DNA of 64,000 bases from NCBI GenBank assembly GCA_900018345.1, contig FCNA01000148.1, forward strand, positions 1 to 64,000, read 5' to 3'. Of this stretch, positions 1 to 7,350 are shown in pieces. The notes beneath the pieces are model-generated. The model did no database searches. It was not told the origin of the DNA and was given only the letters and a program-made list of their open reading frames with translations. The position numbers and the translations under genes were made by a program. This stretch comes from Clostridiales bacterium CHKCI006. Lineage in GTDB: Bacteria; Bacillota_I; Bacilli_A; Erysipelotrichales; Coprobacillaceae. The first letter of the stretch is position 1. Every line of letters starts with the position of its first letter.

Positions 1-490
1 AAATTAGAAACTGTCTCCTTTCACCATGTATTATCCATTACAGATAATCGTTGGGCTACTGTAGAGACTCTCTACCCGTGATAGTTTAAATAAAGAAAAC
101 CAGAGCACTAGGGTATATCACGGTAACGCTTAACATAGTCACTCCATACTTAGGTATCCAATTGGTCTTTTGGGCTGACGATGTCAGCTGTGCTAAAGAG
201 CCTGCTTCTATTCAACCCTTTGCATATTGAATATACTGTTTAGAGACAGGAGTGGGTACTTGAATGCTACACTGGAACCACAAGACTTGGATTCAGCTCT
301 AGAAGCTTTACCATATATGGCCTAGCTAGTCAAGCTATTCGTCCTGAGAAGGACTAATCTTGGCTTTACCGACATGCTATGGTCCCCGTTGGGTTATCTC
401 CTTGAGGTAAGTCGGTTGCTTTACATCGCAATGCAGGAGCGATGATTTCTAAAGAAATATATATTAAGCGCATGAACGTGCGCACGAAAG
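1..490 (+). ncRNA. Candidate large structured non-coding RNA, 5' end outside the window
   Basis: No open reading frame of note lies in this stretch, but it is dense in complementary segments. Visible helices: GTAGAG 61-66 with CTCTAC 70-75; CCGTGATA 76-83 with TATCACGG 116-123; GCTGAC 174-179 with GTCAGC 183-188; TAGCT 323-327 with AGCTA 333-337; GTCC 341-344 with GGAC 351-354; ACCGAC 368-373 with GTCGGT 411-416; CATCGC 424-429 with GCGATG 439-444; GCGCA 468-472 with TGCGC 479-483. Conserved cores of RNase P RNA, tmRNA and SRP RNA were sought on both strands and not found. Size and position suit an ornate large RNA class such as ROOL, or a long 5' leader of nadK, but the class is not recognised. 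Strand is inferred from the downstream gene. Confidence 0.5.
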
Positions 491-502
491 GAAGTGAGTG
501 CC

Positions 503-1291
503 ATGAAAACTTTTGCCCTGGTCAGTCGTCAGGATGCTACCAGCGAGAAGCTGGCAAAGCATATTCGCACGGTTCTGAGTGAACATATGCAATATGATGC
601 CAATCGACCGGATCTAGTCATCAGCATCGGCGGTGACGGAACGATGCTGGAAGCCTGTCATCGTCATGCCGCCAGTCTCGATCATACCTGTTTTGTTGGT
701 CTGCATACCGGGACGCTGGGCTTTTATACCAATTATGCTGCCGATGAATGCGATCTTTTATTGGAAGATATCTTAACCAAGACACCCGAACAGACGGAGC
801 GTTCGCTCTTAGATGTCTATTTGAATGAGCGCTGGGTGGATATTGCGCTCAATGAGATGCGCGTCGAGGAAAATCGCTTTACCATGGTCCTGGATGTCTA
901 TTTAAAGGATTATTTTTTTGAACGTTTTCGCGGCAACGGTATCTGTGTCTGTACGCCGGCCGGGTCGACCGGATATAATCGCTCACTGGGCGGAAGCATC
1001 GTGTGTGCCGGTCTGAAAAGCATGCAGCTCTCCGAAGTTGCCGGGATCCATCATAATCAGTTCCGCAGCCTGCAGTCCAGTCTGGTTCTGGATGATTCGT
1101 TTACAGTGACCCTGATCCCTCGTGCCAGCCGGCATGCCATCCTGGGGATCGACCGGGATGTCTATGAGATCTCACAGGGGGATACAGTGAAAGTCTCGAT
1201 TTCTAATCGCAGCATGAAGTTCGCGAATTATCGTCCGATCCCGCTGAGTCAGCGTTTAAGGAGGTCCTTCATTAATGACGACCAATGGTGA
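503..1291 (+). CDS. nadK: NAD kinase
   Basis: ATP-dependent NAD kinase, which phosphorylates NAD to NADP in the cytoplasm. The GGDGTML motif sits about 50 residues in, and a glycine-rich substrate loop, TPAGSTGYN, lies near residue 155. The 262-residue length is normal for the short Firmicutes form. ATG 503 is preferred over an in-frame GTG at 494 because the AAAGGA ribosome site at 487-492 is correctly spaced only for the ATG. The gene overlaps the following pseudouridine synthase by 17 bp, so the two are probably cotranscribed and translationally coupled. Confidence 0.93.
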   Translation: MKTFALVSRQDATSEKLAKHIRTVLSEHMQYDANRPDLVISIGGDGTMLEACHRHAASLDHTCFVGLHTGTLGFYTNYAADECDLLLEDILTKTPEQTERSLLDVYLNERWVDIALNEMRVEENRFTMVLDVYLKDYFFERFRGNGICVCTPAGSTGYNRSLGGSIVCAGLKSMQLSEVAGIHHNQFRSLQSSLVLDDSFTVTLIPRASRHAILGIDRDVYEISQGDTVKVSISNRSMKFANYRPIPLSQRLRRSFINDDQW

Positions 1292-2135
1292 TTATCAGCG
1301 TTTGGTTGCTGATCGGGAGGAACTTTTACGCAGTTTGCTTTTGCGGGTATTGTCCAAACGTGCCTTGAAGACGGTCAAGATGCGCGGCAGGATCCTGGTG
1401 AATCAAATCGAGCGCACGGTACGCCACCCTTTGCGGGTGGGGGATGTCGTCGAACTCTATTATCCGGATGAAAGGGCGGAATCACAGGTCGAGCCATGGT
1501 ATTTTCCATTGCATATCGTGTATGAGGATGAGGCCTTTTTAGTGGTCAATAAGCCTGCCGGGATGGCAAGCATCCCTAACCGGCGCTATCCGAATTATAC
1601 GTTGGCGAATGCGCTGACCGGTTATTACGAGATGCAGGGCATTCCATCCAAGGTCCATCTGGTCAGTCGTCTGGATAAGCAGACCAGCGGCCTTTTACTG
1701 GTCGCTAAGAATCGGCGGATGCATCATCTGGTGATGGGGCAGGTCTCGCGCCGGTATGTCTTTTTGGTGGAGGGGCAGATGGAAGGACAAGGCACCCTGA
1801 TGCTGCCAATTGCTTCGGTCGCCGGGACGACCCAACGCATCATTGATTGCGCTGGAAAACAGGCCATTACCCATTACCGTGTTCTTTCTCAACAGGGCCC
1901 CCATACGCTGGTGGAAGCGTCTTTGGAAACGGGCAGGACCCATCAGATCCGGGTTCATTTTGCCCATTTAGGTCATCCCCTGGTAGGGGATCGTCTTTAT
2001 GGAAAAGCCCATCCCTATTTTCAGGGACAGGCTTTACATAGTTATTATTTATGTTTTAAACACCCTTTGACCCAAAAAACACTCCGCTTTGAGGCTTGGC
2101 CTTACTGGTTAAAGGGAGATAAGCCATCAAGATAA
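1275..2135 (+). CDS. RluD-family RNA pseudouridine synthase
   Basis: Pseudouridine synthase of the RluA/RluC/RluD family, 286 residues, acting on rRNA or tRNA uridines. An N-terminal S4-like region covers roughly residues 15-70. The catalytic motif RLDKQTSG, with its aspartate, is near residue 135, and the family segment GRTHQIRVH is near residue 220. The ribosome site AAGGAGGT (1258-1265) lies inside nadK. The target uridine cannot be read from sequence. The last 80 bp overlap, tail to tail, the end of the rodA-like gene on the other strand. Confidence 0.9.
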   Translation: MTTNGDYQRLVADREELLRSLLLRVLSKRALKTVKMRGRILVNQIERTVRHPLRVGDVVELYYPDERAESQVEPWYFPLHIVYEDEAFLVVNKPAGMASIPNRRYPNYTLANALTGYYEMQGIPSKVHLVSRLDKQTSGLLLVAKNRRMHHLVMGQVSRRYVFLVEGQMEGQGTLMLPIASVAGTTQRIIDCAGKQAITHYRVLSQQGPHTLVEASLETGRTHQIRVHFAHLGHPLVGDRLYGKAHPYFQGQALHSYYLCFKHPLTQKTLRFEAWPYWLKGDKPSR

Positions 2136-3219
2136 AATAAGAGAGCAGTGAGGAACCGCCATAGGATATAAAAGGCAGGGTGATCCCGGTAATCGGTAAG
2201 ACCTGCAGGACCATGCCGATGTTCCAGAACTGCGAAAACAGCAGCAGTCCAAGCATGCCCGTTGCCAGATAACGATGGAAGGGGCGGACTGCTTTTTTGG
2301 CGAGCGAGAAAAGGTTCCAGTCAAAAAAAGTGATAACAGCCAGGACGACAAGACCACCCACAAAACCAGCGTCCTGCAAGATGATGGCATAGATAAAATC
2401 AGTCTGAGGTTCAGGGATGGGCATGATCACGGACTGAAAGCCATGTCCCAACCAGCCAGAACCGCCATAACTCAGGATCGAATTATAGAGCTGATAACCA
2501 TAGGTCTCATAATAGCCTTCCGGATCGAGCCAGCCGGCAATACGACCGCCGCGATAGCTGTGCAGGAGCTGTTGAAACCAGCCCGGCTGGACCACAAGCA
2601 ATAAGAGCACCAGGCCGCCAAGCAGGACCAAAAGAGCCAGTCCGACCAGCGCAAAGCGGCGATGGAGGGGACAGCTGACTAGCAGGAACAGGGCACCGGT
2701 CATCATCATCATGGTCACACCGGTATCGTTTTGTAATAGGGTGACTAGACAAGCCGGTATGATCAAAGCAAAAGCCTGCAGGATCAGGCGCCACTGATTC
2801 GACCAGGAAGCCTTCAGCCGGCGACTGAAAAGATCGGCTAATACAATGAGCAGGGCTACTTTCAAAAATTCACTAGGCTGGATGGTTCCAATGCCGGGAA
2901 TCTCATACCAGGCGGTTGAACCGTTGATGCGTCTAGTCAAAGGCAGATTCAGATCAAAGAAATGGCTGAATGCCAGGATGGCGCTGGCAAAAAGTAAGAT
3001 GCCATAGGCCACGTAGGCCAGCTTGATGCGCAGCTGTTCAGGGATCTTCCAAAGGACGTAGAACGCGATGATTGCCACGAGATACCATTGAATCTGTTTC
3101 ATGAAGTATTCCAGCGGATAGCTGGGAACATTGATGAGTGGGTCGGCACCGGCAATCGCATATAAGCTAATGGCAAAAAAAGCCAGCAGGCTAATAATCA
3201 GTCTTTGACTTGTGGACAT
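2056..3219 (-). CDS. rodA: RodA/FtsW-family peptidoglycan glycosyltransferase
   Basis: Polytopic SEDS protein of 387 residues. SEDS proteins polymerise glycan strands of peptidoglycan together with a class B penicillin-binding protein. About ten hydrophobic segments are visible. Family signatures include the TDFIYAI segment near residue 275 and GITLPFISYGGSS near residue 345. The sequence looks closer to RodA (elongation) than to FtsW (division), but that choice is uncertain because no PBP or MreBCD gene is adjacent. The start overlaps the acetyltransferase gene by 22 bp, so the pair forms a minus-strand operon. Confidence 0.88.
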   Translation of the reverse strand: MSTSQRLIISLLAFFAISLYAIAGADPLINVPSYPLEYFMKQIQWYLVAIIAFYVLWKIPEQLRIKLAYVAYGILLFASAILAFSHFFDLNLPLTRRINGSTAWYEIPGIGTIQPSEFLKVALLIVLADLFSRRLKASWSNQWRLILQAFALIIPACLVTLLQNDTGVTMMMMTGALFLLVSCPLHRRFALVGLALLVLLGGLVLLLLVVQPGWFQQLLHSYRGGRIAGWLDPEGYYETYGYQLYNSILSYGGSGWLGHGFQSVIMPIPEPQTDFIYAIILQDAGFVGGLVVLAVITFFDWNLFSLAKKAVRPFHRYLATGMLGLLLFSQFWNIGMVLQVLPITGITLPFISYGGSSLLSYFILMAYLPLTSKAKPQSGVFFGSKGV

Positions 3220-3641
3220 GTCTGTTTAGACACCGTCTGATGCAGGATGCCGGCTTCCTCGAAGACGTCCCCTTCGATACGGTAACCTAATTTTTGATAG
3301 AAGGAAAGCGCGCTGAGCTGAGCGTCGAGATAGATCTGTTCTTTGGCCTGAACCTCCGGCAGTGTTTCGATATGTAACATCAACGCCTTCGCCAGACCCT
3401 GTCCGCGAAATTTTGGCAATGTGGCCACGCGACCGATCTTGACTTTAGTGTCTTTAAAGACTAAGCGCAGACAGCTGGCAGGTTCTCCTTGATCTGTATA
3501 GGCGACAAAATGACTGGCGGTTCGATCATCCGGATCGATCTCGATGGCGGAAGGGACTTTTTGTTCATCGACAAAGACGCTTCCGCGAATCATCATTTCA
3601 TCAAAAAATGCTTGCTGGGTTGTTGCTTGAATTATTTTCAA
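3198..3641 (-). CDS. GNAT family N-acetyltransferase (ElaA/YjcF-like)
   Basis: A 147-residue acetyl-CoA-dependent N-acetyltransferase. The acetyl-CoA-binding segment GRVATLPKFRGQGLAKAL lies near residues 68-85, followed by the usual YQKLGY motif. The N-terminal MMIRGSVFVDEQKVP region resembles YjcF/ElaA proteins, whose substrates are poorly known. The start codon is TTG, supported by GAGGTG about 7 nt upstream; no ATG is suitably placed. It overlaps the rodA-like gene and is probably its upstream operon partner. Confidence 0.85.
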   Translation of the reverse strand: MKIIQATTQQAFFDEMMIRGSVFVDEQKVPSAIEIDPDDRTASHFVAYTDQGEPASCLRLVFKDTKVKIGRVATLPKFRGQGLAKALMLHIETLPEVQAKEQIYLDAQLSALSFYQKLGYRIEGDVFEEAGILHQTVSKQTCPQVKD

Positions 3642-3707
3642 TTGAAATCACCTCTGAAATATTATACTATTAGAGAGGATAAAAGTAAAATATTGTGAGG
3701 TGAGAAC

Positions 3708-4061
3708 ATGGATCATCATTTATTGTATATCGGGATTGCCGTGGCCGTCATTGTGCTGCTTATTGCCGTCTATTGCTTTTTGCGCTTTGGTCATATCAAA
3801 CGTAAACCTAAGTTGAAAAGTGGTCTTGATCTGGATAAGCTTGTGGCAGGACTAGGCGGCAGGGACAATATTTCTCATCTGGAAGCGGATGGGTCCAAAG
3901 TCGTCTTTCAGTTAGGGGATGCACGACAGATTCGGGCAGAGGAGATCAAAGCGCTCGGAGCCAGCGGCATCGTTTCAAGCAAAGATAAAGTAAGCATCAT
4001 CTTTGGCAAGGTCAGTGAGCCCTTAGCAGTGGAACTGACAGACTATTTGAAAAACCGATAG
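3708..4061 (+). CDS. Membrane-anchored EIIB-like protein lacking the phospho-cysteine
   Basis: A 117-residue protein with one N-terminal membrane segment (about residues 6-27), then a basic stretch and a domain resembling the EIIB domain of glucose-type PTS permeases. The GLGGRDNISHLEA start and the IKALGASGIVSSKDKVSIIFG end match that fold. In true EIIB domains a cysteine follows the first strand (CxTRLR). Here the matching region reads ADGSKVVF, with no cysteine. It therefore cannot relay phosphate by the usual route, and a sensory or structural role is an inference. It stands alone upstream of the pyruvate formate-lyase locus and has its own terminator. Confidence 0.75.
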   Translation: MDHHLLYIGIAVAVIVLLIAVYCFLRFGHIKRKPKLKSGLDLDKLVAGLGGRDNISHLEADGSKVVFQLGDARQIRAEEIKALGASGIVSSKDKVSIIFGKVSEPLAVELTDYLKNR

Positions 4062-4088
4062 GGAGTTTGTCTCCCTTTTTGTTTTTTT
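4061..4088 (+). terminator. Rho-independent terminator after the EIIB-like gene
   Basis: GGGAG 4061-4065 pairs with CTCCC 4071-4075 around a 5-nt loop and is followed by a long T-rich run. It separates the EIIB-like gene from the pyruvate formate-lyase promoter. Confidence 0.85.
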
Positions 4089-4191
4089 CATTTCAAACTC
4101 TTTCATGTGCAAAAATGGTCGAGAGGCCTTGTTCGATAAGAAAAAATTATGGATTTCTAATGTAAAAAATCAAAAGGATGGTGCATTTCTA

Positions 4192-4220
4192 TGGATAGTT
4201 GGCAGGTCTTTTGGTATAAT
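4192..4220 (+). promoter_or_regulatory. Probable promoter of the split pflB operon
   Basis: TATAAT at 4215-4220 is a perfect -10 hexamer, about 60 bp upstream of pflB. Only a weak -35 (TGGATA, 4192-4197) lies 17 bp upstream. The leader ends in a strong AGGAGG ribosome site before ATG 4283. Confidence 0.5.
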
Positions 4221-4282
4221 AGAATTGCAAGTTCAGACTATGGCTGTCTTGACAATATATTATTCTTACAGGAGGATAAAAC

Positions 4283-6358
4283 ATGACATTTAAAGAAAAA
4301 TGGAATGATGCCTGGGATGGCTTCCAGGCAGGCAAATGGAACAAAGAAGTAAACTTAAGAGACTTCATCCAGTTAAACTACACTCCATATGATGGAGATG
4401 ACTCCTTCTTAGCTGGTCCTACTGAAAACACCAAAGCTTTATGGGCTCAGGTCATGGACTTAACAAAGAAAGAAAGAGAAGCCGGCGGCGTATTAGATAT
4501 GGATACAAAAGTCGTTTCTACTTTAACGAGTCATGATGCAGGTTACTTAGATCGTTCAAAAGAAAAGATCGTTGGTATTCAGACAGACAAACCTTTCAAA
4601 AGATCTTTACAGCCATTCGGCGGTATTCGTATTGCTGAACAGGCATGTGAAACCAATGGTTACAAAGTAGATCCTGAAATTTCTTACATTTTCAGAGAAT
4701 ATCGTAAGACACACAACCAGGGTGTATTCGATGTTTACACTCCAGAGATCAGAGCTTGCCGTTCCGCTCATATCATCACTGGTTTACCAGATGGTTATGG
4801 TCGTGGACGTATCATCGGTGACTATCGCCGTGTTGCTTTATATGGGGTAGACAAACTGATTGAAGATAAGAAACAGCAGTTCGCAACCACACAGACAAGA
4901 ATGACTTCTCGCGTTATCCAGTTACGTGAAGAGTTAAGCGAACAGATCCGTGCTTTAGGCGAATTAAAAGAAATGGCTGCGAAATATGGTTTCGATATTT
5001 CAAAACCTGCTACCAACTGCCAGGAAGCCATTCAGTGGTTATACTTCGGTTACTTAGGAGCTGTTAAAGAACAGAACGGTGCCGCTATGTCTTTAGGACG
5101 TACTTCTACTTTCATCGACATCTATGTAGAAAGAGACTTAAAGAGAGGTTTATTCACCGAAGAAGAAATTCAGGAATTCATCGACCACTTCATCATGAAA
5201 TTAAGAATCGTGAAGTTCGCAAGAACACCTGAATACAACTCGATCTTCGCTGGTGACCCTACTTGGGTAACTGAATCTATCGGTGGTGTTGGTGTTGACG
5301 GAAGACATATGGTTACAAAGACTTCATTCCGTTACTTACACACATTATCTAACTTAGGTACTGCACCTGAACCAAACATGACTGTTTTATGGTCAACACG
5401 TTTACCAGCTAACTTCAAAGCATTCTGTGCAAAGACTTCTATTGCGACTTCATCTATTCAGTACGAAAACGATGACTTAATGAGAGTAACGCATGGTGAT
5501 GACTATGCAATCGCATGTTGCGTATCCAGCATGGTTGTTGGTAAGGAAATGCAGTTCTTCGGTGCACGTGCGAACCTGGCTAAATGTTTATTATACGCTA
5601 TCAACGGTGGTGTGGATGAAAAGAGCAAGAAACAGGTTGGTCCTAAATACCGTCCAGTTGTTGGCGATTACTTAGATTACGAAGATGTTAAAGCAAAATA
5701 CGTTGACATGATGAGCTGGTTAGCTGGTGTTTATGTCAATGCCTTAAATATCATCCATTACATGCATGATAAATATGCTTACGAAAGAATCCAGATGGCT
5801 TTACATGATCGTGAAGTAAAACGTTACTTCGCTACAGGTATCGCTGGTCTGTCTGTTGTAGCTGACTCTTTATCTGCAATCAAATATGCAAAAGTAAAAT
5901 GTATCCGTGACGAAGATGGTGTTGTTGTGGATTACGAAGTAGAAGGCGATTTCCCTAAATATGGTAACGATGATGATCGTGTAGACGAAATTGCAACTTG
6001 GTTAGTTGAAACTTTCATGAACATGGTACGTCAGCACCATACTTACAGAGATTCTATCCCTACCACTTCTATCTTAACAATCACTTCTAACGTTGTTTAT
6101 GGTAAAGCAACGGGTAATACGCCAGACGGACGTAAAGGTGGTCAGCCATTCGCTCCAGGTGCTAACCCAATGCATGGTCGTGACTCTCATGGTGCGATCT
6201 CATCCTTATCATCTGTAGCAAAATTACCATTCAAAGATGCACAGGATGGTATCTCCAATACCTTCACTGTCATCCCAGGTGCTTTAGGTAAGGATGATCA
6301 GATCTTTGCAGGCGACTTAAACATCGAATCTATTACGGATGGTAACATCGAAGAATAG
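4283..6358 (+). CDS. pflB: Pyruvate formate-lyase catalytic subunit lacking the glycyl-radical domain
   Basis: Converts pyruvate and CoA to formate and acetyl-CoA in anaerobic mixed-acid fermentation. The catalytic pair Cys412-Cys413 (IACCVSS) is present and the body aligns with ordinary PflB to the segment GALGKDD near the end. The protein then stops at residue 691 after an acidic tail. Usual PflB has about 740-760 residues and ends in the domain carrying the radical glycine (RVSGYA). Here that domain is a separate gene at 6599. There is no sign of a frameshift: a stop codon, a spacer and new ribosome sites follow. Codon use is strongly biased (leucine mostly TTA), as expected for high expression. 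Confidence 0.93.
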   Translation: MTFKEKWNDAWDGFQAGKWNKEVNLRDFIQLNYTPYDGDDSFLAGPTENTKALWAQVMDLTKKEREAGGVLDMDTKVVSTLTSHDAGYLDRSKEKIVGIQTDKPFKRSLQPFGGIRIAEQACETNGYKVDPEISYIFREYRKTHNQGVFDVYTPEIRACRSAHIITGLPDGYGRGRIIGDYRRVALYGVDKLIEDKKQQFATTQTRMTSRVIQLREELSEQIRALGELKEMAAKYGFDISKPATNCQEAIQWLYFGYLGAVKEQNGAAMSLGRTSTFIDIYVERDLKRGLFTEEEIQEFIDHFIMKLRIVKFARTPEYNSIFAGDPTWVTESIGGVGVDGRHMVTKTSFRYLHTLSNLGTAPEPNMTVLWSTRLPANFKAFCAKTSIATSSIQYENDDLMRVTHGDDYAIACCVSSMVVGKEMQFFGARANLAKCLLYAINGGVDEKSKKQVGPKYRPVVGDYLDYEDVKAKYVDMMSWLAGVYVNALNIIHYMHDKYAYERIQMALHDREVKRYFATGIAGLSVVADSLSAIKYAKVKCIRDEDGVVVDYEVEGDFPKYGNDDDRVDEIATWLVETFMNMVRQHHTYRDSIPTTSILTITSNVVYGKATGNTPDGRKGGQPFAPGANPMHGRDSHGAISSLSSVAKLPFKDAQDGISNTFTVIPGALGKDDQIFAGDLNIESITDGNIEE

Positions 6359-6369
6359 GAGAGAACTCG

Positions 6370-6576
6370 ATGCCTACGCAAAAGGAAATTGAAGAATTAG
6401 TAAAAATGCTTGATGGACGTATGACCTCAGGATCCGGACATATCAATGTCAAAGTGAATGAGGATGCGCATATTAATATTGAGGAAGTCGACGTCGTTTC
6501 AAAGATGGACTGCGACAGTGGCGACACTGCCTGCAAGATTCCTAATCTGCCAATGGAAGACGATGACTTATACTAA
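6370..6576 (+). CDS. 68-residue partial paralogue of the glycyl-radical domain
   Basis: Small acidic protein between the truncated pflB and the separate glycyl-radical gene, with ribosome site TAGGAGAG. Its first 40 residues align with the start of the radical-domain protein: EIEELVKMLDG matches [11 protein letters not shown], and GSGHINVKVNED matches [14 protein letters not shown]. The second half, which should carry the radical glycine loop, is replaced by an acidic tail with two cysteines (MDCDSGDTACK). It cannot carry the radical. Its codon use is less biased than that of its neighbours. A role in assembly, regulation or protection of the split enzyme is inference only; no named family was recognised. 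Confidence 0.7.
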   Translation: MPTQKEIEELVKMLDGRMTSGSGHINVKVNEDAHINIEEVDVVSKMDCDSGDTACKIPNLPMEDDDLY

Positions 6577-6598
6577 ATCGTGAAAGGAGAAATGAAAA

Positions 6599-6841
6599 AT
6601 GCCAGTAAGTGAACAGCAGGTTGAAAATTTAGTTGGTATGTTAGATGCATATGCCGAAAAAGGTGGACATCATTTAAATGTTAACGTATTAAACAGAGAT
6701 ACTTTACTTGATGCTCAGAAACATCCTGAAAAATATCCTCAGTTAACGATCCGTGTATCCGGATATGCGGTTAACTTCGTTAAATTAACGAAAGAACAGC
6801 AGGATGATGTTATTGCACGTACATTCCACGAATCAATGTAA
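6599..6841 (+). CDS. Stand-alone glycyl-radical domain of pyruvate formate-lyase
   Basis: An 80-residue protein equal to the C-terminal domain of ordinary PflB. The radical site is Gly55 in RVSGYAV, followed by the conserved [18 protein letters not shown] and the terminal HESM. It has its own ribosome site (AAAGGAG) and the same highly expressed codon use as pflB. It resembles GrcA/YfiD, the spare domain that repairs oxygen-cleaved PFL in enterobacteria. Here it must supply the only radical glycine, because PflB lacks one. It presumably docks on PflB and is activated by PflA encoded at 7351. Confidence 0.92.
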   Translation: MPVSEQQVENLVGMLDAYAEKGGHHLNVNVLNRDTLLDAQKHPEKYPQLTIRVSGYAVNFVKLTKEQQDDVIARTFHESM

Positions 6842-6851
6842 ACAAGGTTAT

Positions 6852-6871
6852 GGCTGTTGGTGACAACAGCC
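6852..6871 (+). other. RNA hairpin between the glycyl-radical gene and the EIIB gene
   Basis: GGCTGTTG 6852-6859 pairs perfectly with CAACAGCC 6864-6871 around a GTGA loop. A second, imperfect stem follows (CCCTTTAC near 6873 with GTAAGGGG near 6890). No T-run follows the first stem, so it is more likely an mRNA stabiliser, processing site or weak attenuator than a full terminator. Confidence 0.5.
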
Positions 6872-6928
6872 TCCCTTTACACCATGAATGTAAGGGGTTA
6901 ACTTACGATATACAGGAGGTCAATTACC

Positions 6929-7228
6929 ATGAAAATTTTATTATGTTGTGTAGCTGGAGTTACATCCACTCTCTTCGCATCTAAATTAAAAGATGCTGCT
7001 TTAAGAAAAGTGAGCGATGTCACTGTTTGGTCTGCATCAGAACATGCCGTTGAGTATTCAATCGATTTAGCGGATGTTGTTTTAGTTGAACCACAGTTAA
7101 AGAGTTCATACGAGAAAATTAAAGCTTTAGCACCAGAAAAGAAAGTGATGCTGTTAAGCGATGAAGATTTCAAGAACTTCAACGCAATCAAGATCTTCAA
7201 TGATATTCAGGAAGAATTGAAAAAATAA
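6929..7228 (+). CDS. Small PTS EIIB protein (lactose/cellobiose type) in the pfl operon
   Basis: A 99-residue single-domain protein of the EIIB lactose/cellobiose family. The active-site loop C7-VAGVTST has the phospho-accepting cysteine followed by the glycine/serine/threonine pattern of CelA-like EIIB, and a DVVLVEPQ segment follows the second strand. The ribosome site CAGGAGG is strong and codon use is biased like pflB. EIIB normally passes phosphate from EIIA to the sugar via EIIC, but no EIIA or EIIC gene is adjacent. It could serve the lone EIIC at 23143 or act as a regulatory partner of the fermentation enzymes. Both ideas are inference. Confidence 0.72.
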   Translation: MKILLCCVAGVTSTLFASKLKDAALRKVSDVTVWSASEHAVEYSIDLADVVLVEPQLKSSYEKIKALAPEKKVMLLSDEDFKNFNAIKIFNDIQEELKK

Positions 7229-7239
7229 GAATTCATAGA

Positions 7240-7278
7240 GACTGGTAATTCAGAAGAATGGATTGCCGGTCTTTTTTT
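7240..7278 (+). terminator. Terminator of the split pflB operon
   Basis: GACTGGTAATTC (7240-7251) pairs with GGATTGCCGGTC (7260-7271), with some G-T pairs, followed by seven T residues. Confidence 0.85.
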
Positions 7279-7317
7279 GTTCTGTGAAACAAATTGAATG
7301 CTATTTGGGGAGAGTTG

Positions 7318-7326
7318 TGTTAGAAT
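7318..7326 (+). promoter_or_regulatory. Extended -10 promoter of pflA
   Basis: TGTTAGAAT has the TGn extension before a TAGAAT hexamer, 25 bp upstream of the pflA start, after the operon terminator. This suggests pflA has its own transcript. Confidence 0.5.
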
Positions 7327-7350
7327 AGAGAGGAGAGGAAGGTGTTAACA

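Noticed and set aside
1-490. RNase P RNA, tmRNA or SRP RNA
   Set aside because: The conserved cores (GAGGAAAGTCC for RNase P RNA, the tmRNA tag and CCA end, the GGAAGG SRP core) were not found on either strand.
4105-4293. A 62-codon frame upstream of pflB
   Set aside because: It lies over the pflB promoter and leader, has no ribosome site and runs into the pflB start in another frame.
6340-6380. A frameshift joining PflB to the downstream small proteins
   Set aside because: A stop codon, a spacer and a new ribosome site separate the genes, and the next protein does not continue the PflB sequence to the radical glycine.
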